Source: Planctomycetota bacterium
Lineage (GTDB): Bacteria > Planctomycetota > Planctomycetia > Pirellulales > Thermoguttaceae
DNA length: 7,322 nt
NCBI GenBank assembly: GCA_025356915.1
Contig: JANXQG010000475.1
Location: 1 to 7,322 of the forward strand
Reading direction: 5' to 3'
Shown piece after piece: positions 6,054 to 7,322 of the stretch. Below the pieces are notes generated by a model that had not been told where the DNA came from, did no database searches, and saw only the letters and a program-made list of their open reading frames with translations. Each line of letters begins with the position of its first letter. Positions within the stretch are counted from its first letter, which is position 1. Position numbers and translations under genes: made by a program.

Positions 6054-6074
6054 TGGAGGCGGCGGGAGTCGAAC
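6054..6074 (-). other. ssrA: Truncated 3' end of a tmRNA (ssrA) or tRNA-Ala-type gene; putative integration att site
   Basis: The minus strand reads GTTCGACT then CCCGCCGCCTCCA. In tRNA numbering this is G53, the T-loop TTCGACT, the 3' T-stem CCCGC, the acceptor strand CGCCTCC with U70, and discriminator A73. U70 and A73 fit the G3-U70 alanine identity of tmRNA and tRNA-Ala, and the string matches common tmRNA 3' ends. CCA is not encoded (CTA follows). Pairing fails at position 52 and no tmRNA body, tag frame or tRNA arms lie upstream, so only 21 bases survive. A bare 3' end with its own terminator is what tyrosine-recombinase integration into an ssrA 3' end leaves at the far side of the element. 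Telling tmRNA from tRNA-Ala is not possible from this fragment alone, though tmRNA is favoured. Confidence 0.65.
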
Positions 6075-6237
6075 ACGAAATGACGTAATGTGTTTGCTGT
6101 AAGCGACTTATAGAAAACATAATTCTTGCAAAAACACCCAATTCCGCCCCGAAATCAACCCCAATTTCACCACTGGAGGTAGTTGCCAAAACCCTCTTCC
6201 TATCCCGTTCCATCCCGGTTATAGACGCGGGGTGCTT

Positions 6238-6253
6238 GCGGCTTCCAAGCCGC
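6238..6253. other. Perfect hairpin GCGGCTT-CC-AAGCCGC
   Basis: Seven-base arms (6238-6244 and 6247-6253) are separated by only two bases. No T-run follows. It could be a REP-like palindrome or structural debris. Confidence 0.5.
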
Positions 6254-6331
6254 CCTACTCGACCCTCGCCAGTCATCACGCCGGTCCCAGCGAGCGGCCC
6301 TCTCCACCATCCCCGCCGCCATGACGAGCAG

Positions 6332-6348
6332 CGTGGGTTCGGCCCACG
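6332..6348. other. Perfect hairpin CGTGGG-TTCGG-CCCACG
   Basis: Six-base arms (6332-6337 and 6343-6348) flank a TTCGG loop, giving a stable GC-rich stem. A CCCAC at 6354-6358 offers a competing partner for the left arm. No gene is attached. REP-like character is possible. Confidence 0.5.
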
Positions 6349-6616
6349 TAGACTCCCACCCGGCGACGACCGTAAGGGATTGTAATGGGTTACGCCAAGA
6401 GGCAAAGGCGTTCACACCGCCCAGCCGCCCCTATCTCTCGTCGCCGGTGCCAATCTCGCTCGCAGGCGACCAGCCCGATCCGGCCCGCCCCAAACACGGC
6501 CATCGTGAGCCTTCAACTCAGCAAATCGTTTTTGCGGGGTTGAGAGACCGGCTCGGCTTGCCGACATGACGACGGCAACAACCTGCCTATTGGACAGCTT
6601 GGCGAACGGCTATGAA

Positions 6617-6860
6617 CGGTTCTCAACCTCGACCCGGCCCACGCCCGCCCGCCGCTCGCCGCCATCTGGCCGATCACGACACGGCGGCACGGCCCGCCCA
6701 CTCGATTCCCGCTCCCAACCTCGCTCTCCCACGTCGGAGCGGTCCTCAACCTCGCCCGGCCACCACGCCCTCCCGCCGTCATCACGCCGATCACGACCAC
6801 GGCAAGCCCAGCCACGTTCCGGCTCGCTCCCAATCTCGCCTCCCCGCACTCTCGCCGTCG
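6617..6860. repeat. Degenerate direct repeat, two units of about 120 bp
   Basis: Three landmarks recur in order: CTCAACCTCG at 6622 and 6745, GCCGATCACGAC at 6669 and 6786, and GCTCCCAAYCTCGC at 6711 and 6826, with offsets of 123, 117 and 115 bases. This gives two diverged units, roughly 6620-6742 and 6743-6860. A shared 17-base core (CGSTNCYCAAYCTCGMY approximately) occurs at 6617, 6710, 6740 and 6825, with a fifth copy at 6445. GTCATCACGCCG also occurs at both 6272 and 6778, so the wider area 6240-6885 seems built from related pieces. No known repeat family is recognised. Confidence 0.6.
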
Positions 6861-6885
6861 TCCACCACAATCACAACCAGGGCAA

Positions 6886-7322
6886 ATGTCAGAAAAGGTC
6901 AGATTAAGACCGAGGTTACCCCGAGACGAGCCGATTCCCCAAAGGTTCAAGATCCCCGACCATCGCGGGCGGAAGTGCCCGATTTCCTTGACAGACGCAC
7001 TGGTGTCGGCCTTCGGCATGTTTGCGCTGAAGGACCCTTCCTTACTGGCATTTGAGGAGCACCGCAACGAGCAGAACATGCGGAATCTGTTTGGGATCAC
7101 GCGCGTTCCCTCGGACACGCACATGCGCGAGATCCTCGACCCCGTGGAACCGCGGCAGTTGCGGCCCCTGTTCAACGACGTCTTTCGCCAACTCCAGCGG
7201 GGAAAGGCCCTGGAGTCGTTTGTCTTCTACCGAGGATGTTACTTGCTCTCCTTGGATGGCACCGGATATTTTTCCTCCTCTTCCATCCACTGTGACTCCT
7301 GTCTGGAAAAGGTGAACAAGCA
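6886..7322 (+). CDS. DDE-type transposase, N-terminal part (runs off the window)
   Basis: From ATG at 6886 an unbroken frame of 145 codons reaches the window end. The product opens MSEKVRLRPRLPRDEPIPQR and includes LTDALVSAFGMFALKDPSLL, FGITRVPSDTHMREILD, PLFNDVFRQLQRGKALESF and LLSLDGTGYFSS. This resembles, from memory, a transposase family common in planctomycetes and other environmental bacteria. D124 in SLDGTGYF is the likely first catalytic Asp of the DDE triad. The other two lie beyond the window. C136 and C139 (HCDSC) could bind metal. The ribosome site is poor (AGG about 6 bases upstream), so the exact start is uncertain. No terminal inverted repeat can be assigned with one end only. 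It sits on the element side of the ssrA scar. Confidence 0.8.
   Translation, partial: MSEKVRLRPRLPRDEPIPQRFKIPDHRGRKCPISLTDALVSAFGMFALKDPSLLAFEEHRNEQNMRNLFGITRVPSDTHMREILDPVEPRQLRPLFNDVFRQLQRGKALESFVFYRGCYLLSLDGTGYFSSSSIHCDSCLEKVNK

Larger units (their letters stand above)
6075..6885. other. Geneless stretch, likely the end of an integrated element
   Basis: These 811 bases hold open frames on both strands, but none shows a recognisable domain, a good ribosome site or sensible composition. Their products are Arg/Pro/Gly/Ser-rich, as expected from GC-rich repeats. The first 155 bases or so are more AT-rich. Beyond about 6230 the DNA is GC-rich and repetitive, with the hairpins and degenerate repeats listed separately. 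No integrase is visible. Confidence 0.6.

Noticed and set aside
6445..6860. CRISPR array
   Set aside because: The repeats are diverged, unevenly spaced and long. There are no identical 24-40 bp repeats with uniform spacers and no cas genes.
6612..7055. 147-codon plus-strand open frame with HHADHDHGK-like text
   Set aside because: The His/Asp-rich text is a translation of the degenerate repeat. The frame overlaps the transposase out of frame and shows no usable start signal.
6513..7175. 220-codon minus-strand open frame across the repeats and the transposase start
   Set aside because: Antisense to the transposase in its first half and composed of Arg/Gly-rich repeat translation in the rest. 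No ribosome site or domain.

Overview
The window looks like accessory-rich chromosome from a GC-rich, environmental, planctomycete-like bacterium. The lineage is an inference from the gene content: a planctomycete-style secreted zinc-peptidase-like domain, a GH95 fucosidase, a WD40 fragment, a RAYT-type transposase and a DDE transposase whose sequences resemble planctomycete proteins I remember. No sequence search was run.

Layout, left to right. (1) Positions 1-155, minus strand: the start of an IS200-like/REP-associated (RAYT) transposase that appears to lack its catalytic core through an internal in-frame deletion. (2) 383-1585, minus strand: an intact bifunctional riboflavin gene, ribBA, with a near-consensus promoter (TATAAT) and a short leader holding a five-codon ORF and a hairpin plus T6 tract. 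(3) 1993-5235, plus strand and divergent from ribBA: a 1080-residue secreted protein joining an HExxH metallopeptidase-like domain to a complete GH95 alpha-L-fucosidase-type enzyme. (4) 5365-5990: a short WD40-repeat gene with a strong ribosome binding site whose frame breaks at an A6 run, probably a decayed gene. (5) 6013-6074: on the minus strand, a 21-bp exact-looking 3' end of a tmRNA (ssrA) or tRNA-Ala-type gene followed at once by a textbook terminator. There is no gene body upstream, as expected for one end of an integrated element. (6) 6075-6885: 811 bases without a convincing gene, carrying hairpins and a degenerate direct repeat of about 120 bp. (7) 6886-7322: the 5' part of a DDE-type transposase running off the window.

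The genes do not form one pathway. ribBA is housekeeping (riboflavin). The fusion protein is an exported carbohydrate-active enzyme, likely acting on fucose-containing polysaccharides. The rest is mobile-element debris. The terminator next to the ssrA fragment suggests the original chromosome lies at and left of about 6074, and an integrated element begins to the right, with an intact ssrA expected beyond the window.

Best leads: the peptidase-GH95 fusion, the ssrA 3'-end attachment scar, the homopolymer frame break in the WD40 gene, the ribBA leader, and the unassigned degenerate repeats.
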